The notes under the pieces were generated by a model. That model worked only from the letters and a program-made list of their open reading frames with translations. It was not told the DNA's origin and ran no database searches. Shown piece after piece: positions 28,254 to 37,403 of a DNA stretch of 64,000 nt (positions within the stretch are counted from its first letter, which is position 1; each line of letters begins with the position of its first letter). A program made the translations under genes and the position numbers. The DNA lies in NCBI RefSeq assembly GCF_018390635.1, contig NZ_JAHBGE010000074.1, positions 31,975-95,974 on the forward strand, written 5' to 3'. The DNA comes from Ancylobacter lacus (GTDB lineage: Bacteria > Pseudomonadota > Alphaproteobacteria > Rhizobiales > Xanthobacteraceae).

Positions 28254-29744
28254 ATGCTCGATACACCCGCACGCGCCTCTGCCGGCACCGAACCCTCCTA
28301 TCGCAGCGCGCCGCAGAACATCGAGGCGGAGCAGGCCCTGCTCGGCGCCATTCTGGTGAACAACGAGGCGTTCTATCGCGTCTCCGACTTCCTCAACGCC
28401 GCCCACTTCTTCGAGCCGATCCACGCCAAGATCTACGAGACCGCGGGCTCGCTGATCCGCGCCGGCAAGGTGGCGACGCCGGTCACGCTGAAGACCTTCC
28501 TGCCCGCCGACTTCGACATCGGCGGCATGACCGCGCCGCAATATCTCGCCCGGCTCGCCGCCGAGGCCACCACGATCATCAATGCCGAGGATTATGGCCG
28601 CACCATCTATGACCTCGCGGTGCGGCGCGACCTCATCACCATCGGCGAGGAGATCGTGAACGAGGCCTATGACGCCCCGATCGATTCCACCCCGCAGGAG
28701 CAGATCGAGGAGGCCGAGAAGCGGCTCTACGCGCTGGCCGAGACCGGACGCTACGACGGCGGCTTCGTGCGCTTCAACGACGCCCTCACCGAGGCGGTCG
28801 ACATGGCGAGCCGCGCCTTCCAGCGCGCCGGCCACCTCTCCGGCATCGCGACCGGCATGGCGACCCTCGACGAGAAGATGGGCGGCCTGCAGCCCTCCGA
28901 CCTCATCGTCCTCGCCGGCCGCCCTGGCATGGGCAAGACCGCGCTCGCCACCAACATCGCCTACAACATCGCCGCGGCCTATCGCGGCGTGACGCTGCCG
29001 GACGGTTCCACCCGGGCGGAGGATGGCGGCATCTGCGCGTTCTTCTCGCTGGAAATGTCGGCCGAGCAGCTCGCCACCCGTATCCTCGCCGAGCAGACCG
29101 AAATTCCGTCCTACAAGATCCGCCGCGGCGACATCTCCGAGAGCGAGTTCGGCAAGCTCGCCGCCGGGGCGCAGATGATGCAGACCGTGCCGCTCTACAT
29201 CGACGACACCGGCGGCATCTCGATCGCCCAGCTCCGCGCCCGCGCCCGCCGGCTGAAGCGCCAGCGCGGCCTCGACTTCATGGTGGTGGACTATCTGCAG
29301 CTCCTCACCGGCTCGTCCAAGCGCGCCTCGGAAGGCCGCGTGCAGGAAATCACCGAGATCACCACCGGCCTCAAGGCGCTGGCGAAGGAGCTGAGCGTGC
29401 CGATCATGGCGCTGTCCCAGCTCTCGCGTCAGGTCGAGTCGCGCGACGACAAGCGCCCCCAGCTCTCGGACCTGCGCGAATCCGGCTCGATCGAGCAGGA
29501 CGCCGACGTGGTGCTCTTCGTGTTCCGCGAGGAATACTACCTGAAGGGCAAGGAGCCGAAGGAAGGCACCGAGGAGTGGTTCAAGTGGGACAGCGACCTG
29601 AAGGCGGTGCAGGGCACCGCCGAGGTCATCATCGGCAAGCAGCGCCACGGTCCCACCGGCACCGTGAAGCTGGCCTTCGAGGCGCAGTACACCCGATTCT
29701 CCTCGCTCGCCCGCGAGGACTTCCTGCCGCCGCAGGAAATGTGA
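28254..29744 (+). CDS. dnaB: Replicative DNA helicase DnaB
   Basis: Hexameric 5'-3' helicase at the replication fork. 496 residues: N-terminal primase-interacting domain (IEAEQALLGAILVN), linker, and RecA-like domain with Walker A GRPGMGKTA, FFSLEMS, VVDYLQLL and the DLRESGSIEQDADVV motif. It stands in the conserved rplI-dnaB-alr-radA order. The 197-bp upstream gap shows no gene. Confidence 0.96.
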   Translation: MLDTPARASAGTEPSYRSAPQNIEAEQALLGAILVNNEAFYRVSDFLNAAHFFEPIHAKIYETAGSLIRAGKVATPVTLKTFLPADFDIGGMTAPQYLARLAAEATTIINAEDYGRTIYDLAVRRDLITIGEEIVNEAYDAPIDSTPQEQIEEAEKRLYALAETGRYDGGFVRFNDALTEAVDMASRAFQRAGHLSGIATGMATLDEKMGGLQPSDLIVLAGRPGMGKTALATNIAYNIAAAYRGVTLPDGSTRAEDGGICAFFSLEMSAEQLATRILAEQTEIPSYKIRRGDISESEFGKLAAGAQMMQTVPLYIDDTGGISIAQLRARARRLKRQRGLDFMVVDYLQLLTGSSKRASEGRVQEITEITTGLKALAKELSVPIMALSQLSRQVESRDDKRPQLSDLRESGSIEQDADVVLFVFREEYYLKGKEPKEGTEEWFKWDSDLKAVQGTAEVIIGKQRHGPTGTVKLAFEAQYTRFSSLAREDFLPPQEM

Positions 29745-29754
29745 CGGACCGGCG

Positions 29755-30882
29755 ATGAACGAGCGCAACGTCACCACCCTTCCGCTGGAGGAAACCGGCG
29801 GCCGCCTTACCCTCGACGGTGGCGCGCTGGCGGCCAATTACGCCGCCCTCGCCGCCCGCGCCGCGCCGGCCGAATGCGCCGCGGTGGTGAAGGGCGACGC
29901 CTACGGGCTCGGGCTCGAGCCGGCCGCGGCGCGGCTCTGGCAGGCCGGGGCCCGCACCTTCTTCGTCGCCCTTCCCATCGAGGGGCGCCGGCTGCGGGCG
30001 GTGCTGCCGGAGGCGACCATCTATGTCCTCAACGGCCTCTTCGCCGGAGCCGAGCCGGTCTACCTCGCGCAGAAGCTGCGCCCGGTTCTCGGCAGCGTCG
30101 AGGAGATCGAGCGCTGGAGCGCGTTCTGTCGCGGGCGCGCCGGCCCGCTGCCGGCCGCCATCCATGTCGACACCGGGATGAACCGGCTCGGCCTCGCGCC
30201 GACCGATGCGATCGGGCTCGCCGACCGGCGGGACGAGCTGGCTTTCCCGGTGGCGCTGATCCTCAGCCATCTCGCCTGCGCGGACGAACCCTCCCACCCC
30301 CTGACGATGCGGCAGCTCGAGGATTTCCGCGCCATCGTCGCCCTGTTCCCGGGCGTGCCGGCCTCTCTGGCCAATTCCGCCGGCACGCTGGGCGATCCCG
30401 CGCTGCATTTCGACCTGGTGCGGCCGGGCATCGCGCTCTATGGCGGGCGGGCACGGGCCGATGTGTCGGCCTTGCGGCCGGTGGTGAGGCTGGAGCTGCG
30501 CATCGTGCAGCTTCGCGACGTGCACGAGGGCGAGCCGGTAGGCTATGGCGCGGCGCAGACCGCGCGGCGGCATACACGCATCGCCGTGCTCTCGGCCGGC
30601 TATGCCGACGGGCTGCCGCGCCTCGCCGGCTCCTCCGATCTGCGCCGCGGCGCCGCCGTGATGATCGCCGGGCGGCGCTGCCCGCTGATCGGCCGCATCT
30701 CGATGGACCTCATCACCGTCGACGTCACCGATGTGCCGGCCGACGAGGTGCAGGCCGGCGATTTCGCCACCGCGCTGGGTGCCGGCATCGGCGTCGACGA
30801 CTGGGCCCGCCACGCCGAGACCATCGGCTATGAGGTGCTGACCTCTCTCGGCCGGCGCTATCACCGGGTCTGGCACGACTGA
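29755..30882 (+). CDS. alr: Alanine racemase
   Basis: PLP enzyme supplying D-alanine for peptidoglycan. 375 residues. The PLP lysine is K46 in VVKGDAYGLG; the second catalytic base (Tyr) lies in PVGYGAAQT; GRISMDLITVDVTD is conserved. It starts 10 bp after dnaB. Confidence 0.94.
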   Translation: MNERNVTTLPLEETGGRLTLDGGALAANYAALAARAAPAECAAVVKGDAYGLGLEPAAARLWQAGARTFFVALPIEGRRLRAVLPEATIYVLNGLFAGAEPVYLAQKLRPVLGSVEEIERWSAFCRGRAGPLPAAIHVDTGMNRLGLAPTDAIGLADRRDELAFPVALILSHLACADEPSHPLTMRQLEDFRAIVALFPGVPASLANSAGTLGDPALHFDLVRPGIALYGGRARADVSALRPVVRLELRIVQLRDVHEGEPVGYGAAQTARRHTRIAVLSAGYADGLPRLAGSSDLRRGAAVMIAGRRCPLIGRISMDLITVDVTDVPADEVQAGDFATALGAGIGVDDWARHAETIGYEVLTSLGRRYHRVWHD

Positions 30883-30972
30883 CCGGGCGAGATGCCGGGG
30901 CGGGGTGACGGCGCCGCGCCGCGGCGTCATCCTCGCCACCGATTCGCGCCGCTTCCGGCATCGGAGACCGCC

Positions 30973-32388
30973 TTGGCCAAACGCCCCGCCTCCTTCATCT
31001 GCCAGATCTGCGGCGCCGCCTATCCCCGCTGGCAGGGCAAATGCGATTCCTGCGGCGCCTGGAACAGCATCGCCGAGGAACAGGGTGGCCAGAGCGCCCT
31101 CCCCGTCGCCCAGCGCACCGAGCGCAAGGGCCGCATCTTCCCGCTGGAAGGCCTCGCCGGCACCAGCGAGGACGCCCCGCGCACCGTCTCGGCCATTGCC
31201 GAATTCGACCGCGTCACCGGCGGCGGGCTGGTGCCGGGCTCGGTGCTGCTGATCGGGGGCGATCCCGGCATCGGCAAGTCCACCCTGCTGATCCAGGCCT
31301 CTGCGGCGCTGGCGGAAAGCGGGCACCGCGTCATCTACGTCTCGGGCGAGGAGGCGGTGGCGCAGGTGCGGCTGCGCGCCGGCCGGCTCGGCCTTGCCGG
31401 GGCGGCGGTCGAGCTCGCCGCCGAAACCAATGTCGAGGATATCGTGGCCACGCTCTCCGCCGGGCGGGCGCCGGCGCTGGTGGTGGTGGATTCCATCCAG
31501 ACCATGTGGACCGAGACCGCGGAATCCGCGCCGGGAACGGTGACGCAGGTGCGCTCCTCCGCGCAGCTCCTCATCCGCTACGCCAAGAAGGCGGGAGCGG
31601 CGGTGATCCTGGTCGGCCATGTCACCAAGGATGGCCAGATCGCCGGGCCGCGGGTGGTGGAGCACATGGTCGACGCCGTGCTGTCGTTCGAGGGCGACGG
31701 CGCCCACCGCTTCCGCATCCTGCGGGCGCAGAAGAACCGCTTCGGGCCCACCGACGAGATCGGCGTGTTCGAGATGACCGGGCTCGGCCTGCGCGAGGTG
31801 GCCAACCCCTCCGAGCTTTTCCTCGCCAACCGCGACCGCAGCGCGCCGGGAACCGCGGTGTATGCCGGCATGGAGGGCAGCCGCCCGGTGCTGGTGGAGA
31901 TCCAGGCACTGGTGGTCCCCACCAGCCTCGGCACGCCGCGCCGCGCGGTGGTCGGCTGGGACCCGAGCCGCCTGTCCATGGTGCTGGCGGTGCTGGAGGC
32001 GCGCTGCGGGGTGAAGCTCGGCGGCCACGACGTCCACCTCAATGTCGCCGGCGGCTTCCGCATCAGCGAGCCGGCGGCCGACCTCGCGGTGGCGGCGGCG
32101 CTGGTCTCCTCCCTCACCGGAGCGGTGCTGCCGGCGGAGGACGTCTATTTCGGCGAGCTCAGCCTCACCGGCGCGATCCGGCCGGTCGCCCACACCGTGG
32201 CGCGGCTGAAGGAGGCGGCGAAGCTCGGTTTTCAGGGTGCGATGGTGCCGCCCATGCTGGCGAGCGACCCGCTGCCCTCCGACAACGCCCTGTCGATCCG
32301 CCCGGCGGCGACGCTGGCCGACCTCGTCGCCGGCATCGCCGCCCGCGCCCCGCGCCGGGCTCCACAGGCGGCCACAGAAGAAGGGTGA
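30973..32388 (+). CDS. radA: DNA repair protein RadA (Sms)
   Basis: RecA-related ATPase that drives branch migration in recombination. 471 residues from a TTG start at 30973, preceded by GGAG at good spacing and giving the standard AKRPASFICQICG N-terminus. An in-frame ATG at 30892 would add 27 low-complexity residues. Zinc finger C-x2-C-x12-C-x2-C at the N-terminus, Walker A GDPGIGKST, the RadA hallmark KNRFG, and a C-terminal Lon-protease-like domain are all present. Confidence 0.94.
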   Translation: MAKRPASFICQICGAAYPRWQGKCDSCGAWNSIAEEQGGQSALPVAQRTERKGRIFPLEGLAGTSEDAPRTVSAIAEFDRVTGGGLVPGSVLLIGGDPGIGKSTLLIQASAALAESGHRVIYVSGEEAVAQVRLRAGRLGLAGAAVELAAETNVEDIVATLSAGRAPALVVVDSIQTMWTETAESAPGTVTQVRSSAQLLIRYAKKAGAAVILVGHVTKDGQIAGPRVVEHMVDAVLSFEGDGAHRFRILRAQKNRFGPTDEIGVFEMTGLGLREVANPSELFLANRDRSAPGTAVYAGMEGSRPVLVEIQALVVPTSLGTPRRAVVGWDPSRLSMVLAVLEARCGVKLGGHDVHLNVAGGFRISEPAADLAVAAALVSSLTGAVLPAEDVYFGELSLTGAIRPVAHTVARLKEAAKLGFQGAMVPPMLASDPLPSDNALSIRPAATLADLVAGIAARAPRRAPQAATEEG

Positions 32389-32469
32389 CGATTCCGGCGA
32401 GGCACGCTATACCACGCGCGCCTTGAAACCGGCCGCGAGCCAGATTCGTCCCCGAATCCTCCCAGGTGG

Positions 32470-33045
32470 ATGTCCTTGACGCTGCTCGATATCATTCTGC
32501 TCGGCGTGATGCTGCTCTCGGGGCTGCTGGCGATGGTCCGGGGCTTCGTGCGCGAAGTCTTCGCCATCGCCTCCTGGGTCATCGCGGCGGTGGTCACCCT
32601 TTACGCCTATCCCCACGCCCTGCCGCTGGCGAAGCAGTATGTCTCGCACGACACGCTGGCGATTGCGGCCGCGGCGGGCGGTGTGTTCATGCTGACGCTG
32701 CTGATCGTCTCGATCATCACCGTGCGCATCTCCGACGCCGTTCTGGACAGCCGCATCGGCGTGCTGGACCGGACGCTCGGCTTCCTGTTCGGGCTCGGCC
32801 GCGGCTTTCTCATCATGGTTGTGGCCTTCCTGTTCTTCAACTGGCTTTCCCAGAACGAACAGGGACAGCCCGGGTGGATTCGCGATGCGCGCTCCCGGGT
32901 GGTCTTGCAAAGTGCGGGCGACTGGCTCATCTCCGTCTTGCCGGACGATCCCGAAGGCCTCATCCGCGAGATACGCGGGCCCAAGGATGCCGACACCGAG
33001 CCGCCGCCGGAGCCGACGACCCCGGCGCCGCAGCCGGCCCAATGA
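32470..33045 (+). CDS. cvpA: CvpA family membrane protein
   Basis: 191 residues with four membrane helices (LTLLDIILLGVMLLSGLLA onward) and a Pro/Glu-rich cytoplasmic tail. E. coli CvpA is required for colicin V production and deoxycholate tolerance. It precedes purF, the common cvpA-purF order. AGGTGG lies just before ATG 32470. Confidence 0.9.
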   Translation: MSLTLLDIILLGVMLLSGLLAMVRGFVREVFAIASWVIAAVVTLYAYPHALPLAKQYVSHDTLAIAAAAGGVFMLTLLIVSIITVRISDAVLDSRIGVLDRTLGFLFGLGRGFLIMVVAFLFFNWLSQNEQGQPGWIRDARSRVVLQSAGDWLISVLPDDPEGLIREIRGPKDADTEPPPEPTTPAPQPAQ

Positions 33046-33155
33046 TGTAAGCCGCCGCAACGTCATCGTTTCGGCGGTTTGTGTCCTTAACGGACGCGTT
33101 GTCGAAGCGCAGGGAGCACGCGCAGCCGCCGGACTGCGCACGGACCGGAGGTCCC

Positions 33156-34658
33156 ATGACGTACACGATGGTTGATGACGCTGCGGTGAAACGGACCGAC
33201 GGCGATGCCGAGGCGTTCGATCCCCATGCGGATCGGCTGCGGGAAGAATGCGGGGTGTTCGGCATCTTCGGCCACCCGGACGCCGCGGCGATCACCGCGC
33301 TCGGCCTCCACGCCCTGCAGCATCGCGGCCAGGAAGCCGCCGGCATCACCGTGTATGACGGCCAGCGCTTCCATTCCGAACGCCGTTTGGGCCTTGTCGG
33401 CGACGCCTTTTCCGACGCCGAGGTCATCAAGCGCCTGCCCGGCCACATCGCGGTCGGCCATGTGCGCTACTCCACGACCGGCGCGACCATCCTGCGCAAT
33501 GTCCAGCCGCTCTTCGCCGAGCTGGACGGCGGCGGCTTCGCCATCGCCCATAACGGCAACCTCACCAACGGGCTGACGCTGCGCCGCAACCTCATCCGCG
33601 ACGGCGCCATCTGCCAGTCGACCTCCGACACCGAGGTGATGCTCCACCTCGTCGCCCGCTCCAAGAAGGCCCGCTTCACCGAGCGCTTCATCGAGGCGCT
33701 GCGCCACATCGAGGGCGCCTATGCCTTTGTCGGCCTCACCAACAAGAAGCTGGTCGGCGCCCGCGACCCGCTCGGCATCCGCCCGCTGGTGCTGGGCGAG
33801 CTGGACGGCCACCCGATCATGACGTCGGAGACCTGCGCTCTCGACATAATCGGTGCGCGTTACGTGCGGGACGTCGAGCCCGGCGAGGTGATCGTGTTCT
33901 CCTCCGACAAGGTGGAGACGCTGCGTCCCTTCCCGCCGGTGGCGCCGCGCCCCTGCATCTTCGAATACATCTATTTCGCCCGCCCGGATTCGATCGTCGG
34001 CGGCCGCTCGGTCTATCAGGTCCGCAAGACCATGGGCATGCAGCTCGCCAACGAGTCGCCCGCCGACGCCGACGTGGTGGTGCCTGTGCCGGATTCCGGC
34101 GTGCCCGCCGCCATCGGCTATGCCCAGGCTTCCGGCATTCCCTATGAGCTCGGCATCATCCGCAACCACTATGTCGGGCGCACCTTCATCCAGCCGACCC
34201 AGTCGGTGCGCGACCAGGGCGTGCGGATGAAGCATTCGGCGAACCGCTCGGTAGTCGAGGGCAAGCGCATCGTGCTGATCGACGACAGCCTCGTGCGCGG
34301 TACCACCTCGGTGAAGATCGTGCGGATGATGCGGGAGGCCGGCGCCCGCGAGGTGCATTTCCGCATCTCCTCCCCGCCGATCACCCACCCCGACTATTAC
34401 GGCATCGACACCCCGGACCGCGACAAGCTGCTGGCCGCGACCCACGATCTGGAAGGCATGCGCCGCTATATCGGCGCCGACAGCCTCGCCTTCCTCTCGG
34501 TGGACGGCATCTACCGCGCCATGGGCTATGAGGGCCGCGACCCCGTTCGCCCGCAGTTCACCGACCACTGCTTCACCGGCGACTATCCCACCCAGCTCAC
34601 CGACCGCGCCACGGAGGTGCCGACCCGGCAGCTTTCGTTGCTGGCGGAAGCAAGCTGA
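33156..34658 (+). CDS. purF: Amidophosphoribosyltransferase
   Basis: First committed step of purine synthesis (PRPP plus glutamine to phosphoribosylamine). 500 residues. A propeptide of 31 residues precedes the N-terminal nucleophile C32 (ECGVFGIFG). The PRPP loop VLIDDSLVRGTTS is intact. ATG 33156 has GGAGG upstream. The 13-bp gap to the next gene suggests co-transcription. Confidence 0.95.
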   Translation: MTYTMVDDAAVKRTDGDAEAFDPHADRLREECGVFGIFGHPDAAAITALGLHALQHRGQEAAGITVYDGQRFHSERRLGLVGDAFSDAEVIKRLPGHIAVGHVRYSTTGATILRNVQPLFAELDGGGFAIAHNGNLTNGLTLRRNLIRDGAICQSTSDTEVMLHLVARSKKARFTERFIEALRHIEGAYAFVGLTNKKLVGARDPLGIRPLVLGELDGHPIMTSETCALDIIGARYVRDVEPGEVIVFSSDKVETLRPFPPVAPRPCIFEYIYFARPDSIVGGRSVYQVRKTMGMQLANESPADADVVVPVPDSGVPAAIGYAQASGIPYELGIIRNHYVGRTFIQPTQSVRDQGVRMKHSANRSVVEGKRIVLIDDSLVRGTTSVKIVRMMREAGAREVHFRISSPPITHPDYYGIDTPDRDKLLAATHDLEGMRRYIGADSLAFLSVDGIYRAMGYEGRDPVRPQFTDHCFTGDYPTQLTDRATEVPTRQLSLLAEAS

Positions 34659-34671
34659 CCGGAGGCGGCAG

Positions 34672-35088
34672 GTGGTCGCGCTTTCCGAGTGGCATCGCGG
34701 ACGGCTGATCGACCACATCTCGCTCGTGGTCGCCGATTATGCGGCCTGCCGCCGCTTCTACGGCGCCGTGCTCGAGGTGCTGGGTGTGCCCATCGTGGAG
34801 GGCGACGGCTATTTCTTCGCCGACGAGCTTTTCGTCTCGCCCGGCGATCCGCTCACCGGGCGGACGCATCTCGCCTTCCAGGCGGCGGACGAGGAGATGG
34901 TCCGCCGCTTCCATGCCGCCGCGCTCGCCGCCGGCGGGCGCGACAACGGTCCGCCGGGGCCGCGCGACTATCACCCCGGCTATTACGCCGCCTTCGTGCT
35001 GGACCCGGCCGGCAACAATATCGAGGCGGTGTATCACGGCCCGGCGACGCGATCCGCCGCCTCGGTGGTGCTGACCGACGCCGGCTAG
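34672..35088 (+). CDS. VOC family (glyoxalase/dioxygenase-fold) protein
   Basis: 138 residues from a GTG start at 34672 with GGAGG six bases upstream. One vicinal-oxygen-chelate module: IDHISLVVADYAACRRFY at the N-terminus, then GRTHLAFQAADEE and HPGYYAAFVLDPAGNNIEAVYH, with putative metal ligands in DHIS, THLAF and the C-terminal NNIEAV Glu. The substrate is unknown. It lies between purF and the SDR gene, which are usually adjacent in Rhizobiales. Confidence 0.85.
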   Translation: MVALSEWHRGRLIDHISLVVADYAACRRFYGAVLEVLGVPIVEGDGYFFADELFVSPGDPLTGRTHLAFQAADEEMVRRFHAAALAAGGRDNGPPGPRDYHPGYYAAFVLDPAGNNIEAVYHGPATRSAASVVLTDAG

Positions 35089-35106
35089 GCCTTCCCGAGG
35101 AGCTTC

Positions 35107-35865
35107 ATGACCGACGCCACCGACGCCCGCCCGCTCGCCGGCCGCTACGCCCTCGTCACCGGCGCCACCCGCGGCATCGGCCGTGCCACCGCGGTCGCGC
35201 TCGGTCGCGCCGGTGCCCACATCATCGCCACCGGCCGCACCGCCGGCGCGCTGGAGGAGCTCGACGACGCAGTCATCGCGGCCGGCTCCACCACCACGCT
35301 GGTGCCGTTGGACGTGAAGGACGGCGAGGCGATCGACCGGCTCGGCGGCGCACTGTACGAGCGGTTCGGCCGGCTCGACATCTTCATCGGCAATGCCGGC
35401 ATCCTCGGTCCCATGACCCCGCTTCAGCAGGTCGAGCCGAAGGAGTGGGACGAGATCGTCGCCATCAACCTCACCGCCAATTACCGCTTCGTGCGCTCGC
35501 TGGACCCGCTGCTGCGGCTGTCCACCGCCGGGCGCGCGGTGCTGGTGTCGTCGGGCGCGGCGCACAAGGCCCGGGCCTATTGGGGGCCTTATGCCGTGAC
35601 CAAGGCGGCGGTGGAGGTTCTGGCGCGGACCTGGGCGGCGGAAACCGCCAATCTCTCCAACCTGCGGGTCAACCTGCTCAATCCCGGCCCGGTGCGCACC
35701 CGGATGCGGGCCAAGGCCTTCCCGAGCGAAGACCCGGAGACGCTGCCGACGCCGGAGGCGGTTGCTGAAACCATTGTGAGCCTATGCCTGCCGACCTTCG
35801 AGGAGACCGGCCGGCTCTACGACTTCCCCTCGCGCAAGCTGGTCGACTTCCACCTGCCGGGCTGA
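35107..35865 (+). CDS. SDR family NAD(P)-dependent oxidoreductase
   Basis: 252 residues. Cofactor loop TGATRGIG, NAG at the expected site, the catalytic Ser in SSGAAHKA, and YAVTK are all present. Genes of this type commonly follow purF in Rhizobiales; the substrate is not known. GAGGAG lies upstream. The last 84 bp overlap the EamA gene on the other strand. Confidence 0.88.
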   Translation: MTDATDARPLAGRYALVTGATRGIGRATAVALGRAGAHIIATGRTAGALEELDDAVIAAGSTTTLVPLDVKDGEAIDRLGGALYERFGRLDIFIGNAGILGPMTPLQQVEPKEWDEIVAINLTANYRFVRSLDPLLRLSTAGRAVLVSSGAAHKARAYWGPYAVTKAAVEVLARTWAAETANLSNLRVNLLNPGPVRTRMRAKAFPSEDPETLPTPEAVAETIVSLCLPTFEETGRLYDFPSRKLVDFHLPG

Positions 35866-36801
35866 GCCCTCCGCGGCGGCGGGCGGCACCCCCGCCGGGC
35901 GGCGCATGGCGAACAGCAGCACCCCGGCGCTGACGCCGGCGAGCTGCAGCACGATGCCGACCGCCTCGGGCGCGGTTGGCAGGCGCTGTTCGTAGATCAG
36001 GCCATAGATCAGGCCGAACACCGTCTCGCCGACGATCAGCAGCGCGGTCAGCGCCATGGGCAGGCGGGCGGAAGCCACCATCCAGCACCAGGTGGCGAAC
36101 CAGCCGCCCACCACCGCCATCGTCACGGTCCAGAACAGGAAGCGCTGGCCCTCGGCCGGGGTGGCGAGTTCCGGGTGCGGCACGCCGAGCAGCGGGATCA
36201 GCAGCAGCGCGCCGAGGCCGGCGCCGAGGCCCTGCAGGCCGGTCCAGCCCAGCCCGTCCGGCGCGTCGCCGGCACGCATCACCTCCGCGTTCACCAGCCC
36301 GTAGAGCACCCACAGCACCAGCGCCGCCGTGGCCGCGGCAAGGCCGATCCAGCGCTCCGGCGCGGCCTCGGGCGGCAGCGGGGCGGCGCCGAGATGGGCG
36401 GCGAGGATGCCGCCCGCCACCAGCGCCAGCGGCAGCGCCAGCCGGCCCCAGCCCACCGCCCGCTCCCGCAGATTGGCGATCACCGCCAGCACCACCGGCG
36501 AGCTGCCGATGATGAGCGGCGGCAGCACCGCGCCGGCGTAATGCACCGACCACGCCGCCGCGAGGAAATAGCCGACATAGCCGAAGCCGCCGAGCCCGAA
36601 GCCCATCACCAGCCGGCGCCGCGACATCGACCACGGCCGGAATCGCGGCAGGCTCATCAGCAGCACCGAGACGAGGCCGAACAGCACATAGCGCACCAGG
36701 GTGAAGTCCCAGGCCGTGAAGGGCGCGACCATGCGCGGCGCGACGAAGACGAGGCCCCACAGGGCGCCCGTGGTGAGGCCGGCGAGAAGGCCGAGGAACA
36801 T
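35782..36801 (-). CDS. EamA/DMT family transporter
   Basis: Inner-membrane drug/metabolite transporter, 339 residues, ten predicted helices starting LLAGLTTGALWGLVFVAPRM, with a final charged tail. The tail (about 310-339, RQVEVDQLARGEVVEP) is encoded opposite the 3' end of the SDR gene. It is divergent from an Lrp/AsnC regulator, which suggests amino-acid or related metabolite export. Confidence 0.88.
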   Translation of the reverse strand: MFLGLLAGLTTGALWGLVFVAPRMVAPFTAWDFTLVRYVLFGLVSVLLMSLPRFRPWSMSRRRLVMGFGLGGFGYVGYFLAAAWSVHYAGAVLPPLIIGSSPVVLAVIANLRERAVGWGRLALPLALVAGGILAAHLGAAPLPPEAAPERWIGLAAATAALVLWVLYGLVNAEVMRAGDAPDGLGWTGLQGLGAGLGALLLIPLLGVPHPELATPAEGQRFLFWTVTMAVVGGWFATWCWMVASARLPMALTALLIVGETVFGLIYGLIYEQRLPTAPEAVGIVLQLAGVSAGVLLFAMRRPAGVPPAAAEGSARQVEVDQLARGEVVEPAGLLEGRQA

Positions 36802-36828
36802 GGGAAGGGTCCGATGGCGGGAGAGCCG

Positions 36829-36834
36829 TATAAT
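36829..36834 (+). promoter_or_regulatory. Candidate -10 box for the Lrp/AsnC gene
   Basis: A perfect TATAAT on the plus strand in the 110-bp EamA-Lrp divergent gap. No good -35 is seen at the right distance, so it may depend on a regulator. Confidence 0.3.
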
Positions 36835-36911
36835 GGCAGGTGCACGCGCCGATTCGAATGGCGGTTCGACGGCTCAGGGCGCAAGCTGCCTGCGAAACGA
36901 AGGCTGATGCG

Positions 36912-37376
36912 ATGATCCGCCTTGCAAACGAAAGACGCCCGTTCGACCCCGTGGACGCCGCCCTGCTCGCGGCGCTGGACCGCGACGCCCGGCAGCCGGT
37001 GAGCGCGCTCGCGCGGCTGGTCGGCATGTCGCCGCCCGCCGTGTCGGAGCGGCTTCGGCGGCTGGAGGCGGACGGCGTGCTGAAGGGCTTCTCGGTGGAG
37101 CTGGACCCGGCGGCGCTCGGCTATGCCCTGCGGGCGTTGGCCCGCATCCGGCCGCTGCCCGGCAAGCTGCATGTGGTGGAGCGGCTGATCGAGCAATGCC
37201 CCCATGTGGTGGAATGCTTGAAGGTCACCGGCGACGACGCCTTCCTCGCCCAGCTCGTTGTGCGCTCGGTCGACCAGCTCGACACCGTGCTCTCGAGCCT
37301 CGCCGATCACGCCATGACCAGCACCGCGATCGTGAAGGGCCACGCCGTGCGGCGCCGGCTGCCGCCGCTGGAGTGA
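36912..37376 (+). CDS. Lrp/AsnC family transcriptional regulator
   Basis: 154 residues: an N-terminal winged HTH (PFDPVDAALLAALDRDARQP, then VGMSPPAVSERLRRLE) and a C-terminal RAM domain (about 65-150). It probably responds to an amino acid and controls the divergent EamA exporter, a frequent pairing. The chosen start is ATG 36912. Confidence 0.9.
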   Translation: MIRLANERRPFDPVDAALLAALDRDARQPVSALARLVGMSPPAVSERLRRLEADGVLKGFSVELDPAALGYALRALARIRPLPGKLHVVERLIEQCPHVVECLKVTGDDAFLAQLVVRSVDQLDTVLSSLADHAMTSTAIVKGHAVRRRLPPLE

Positions 37377-37403
37377 GCGGCGGCGCGGCGACGGCCGGCG
37401 CCC

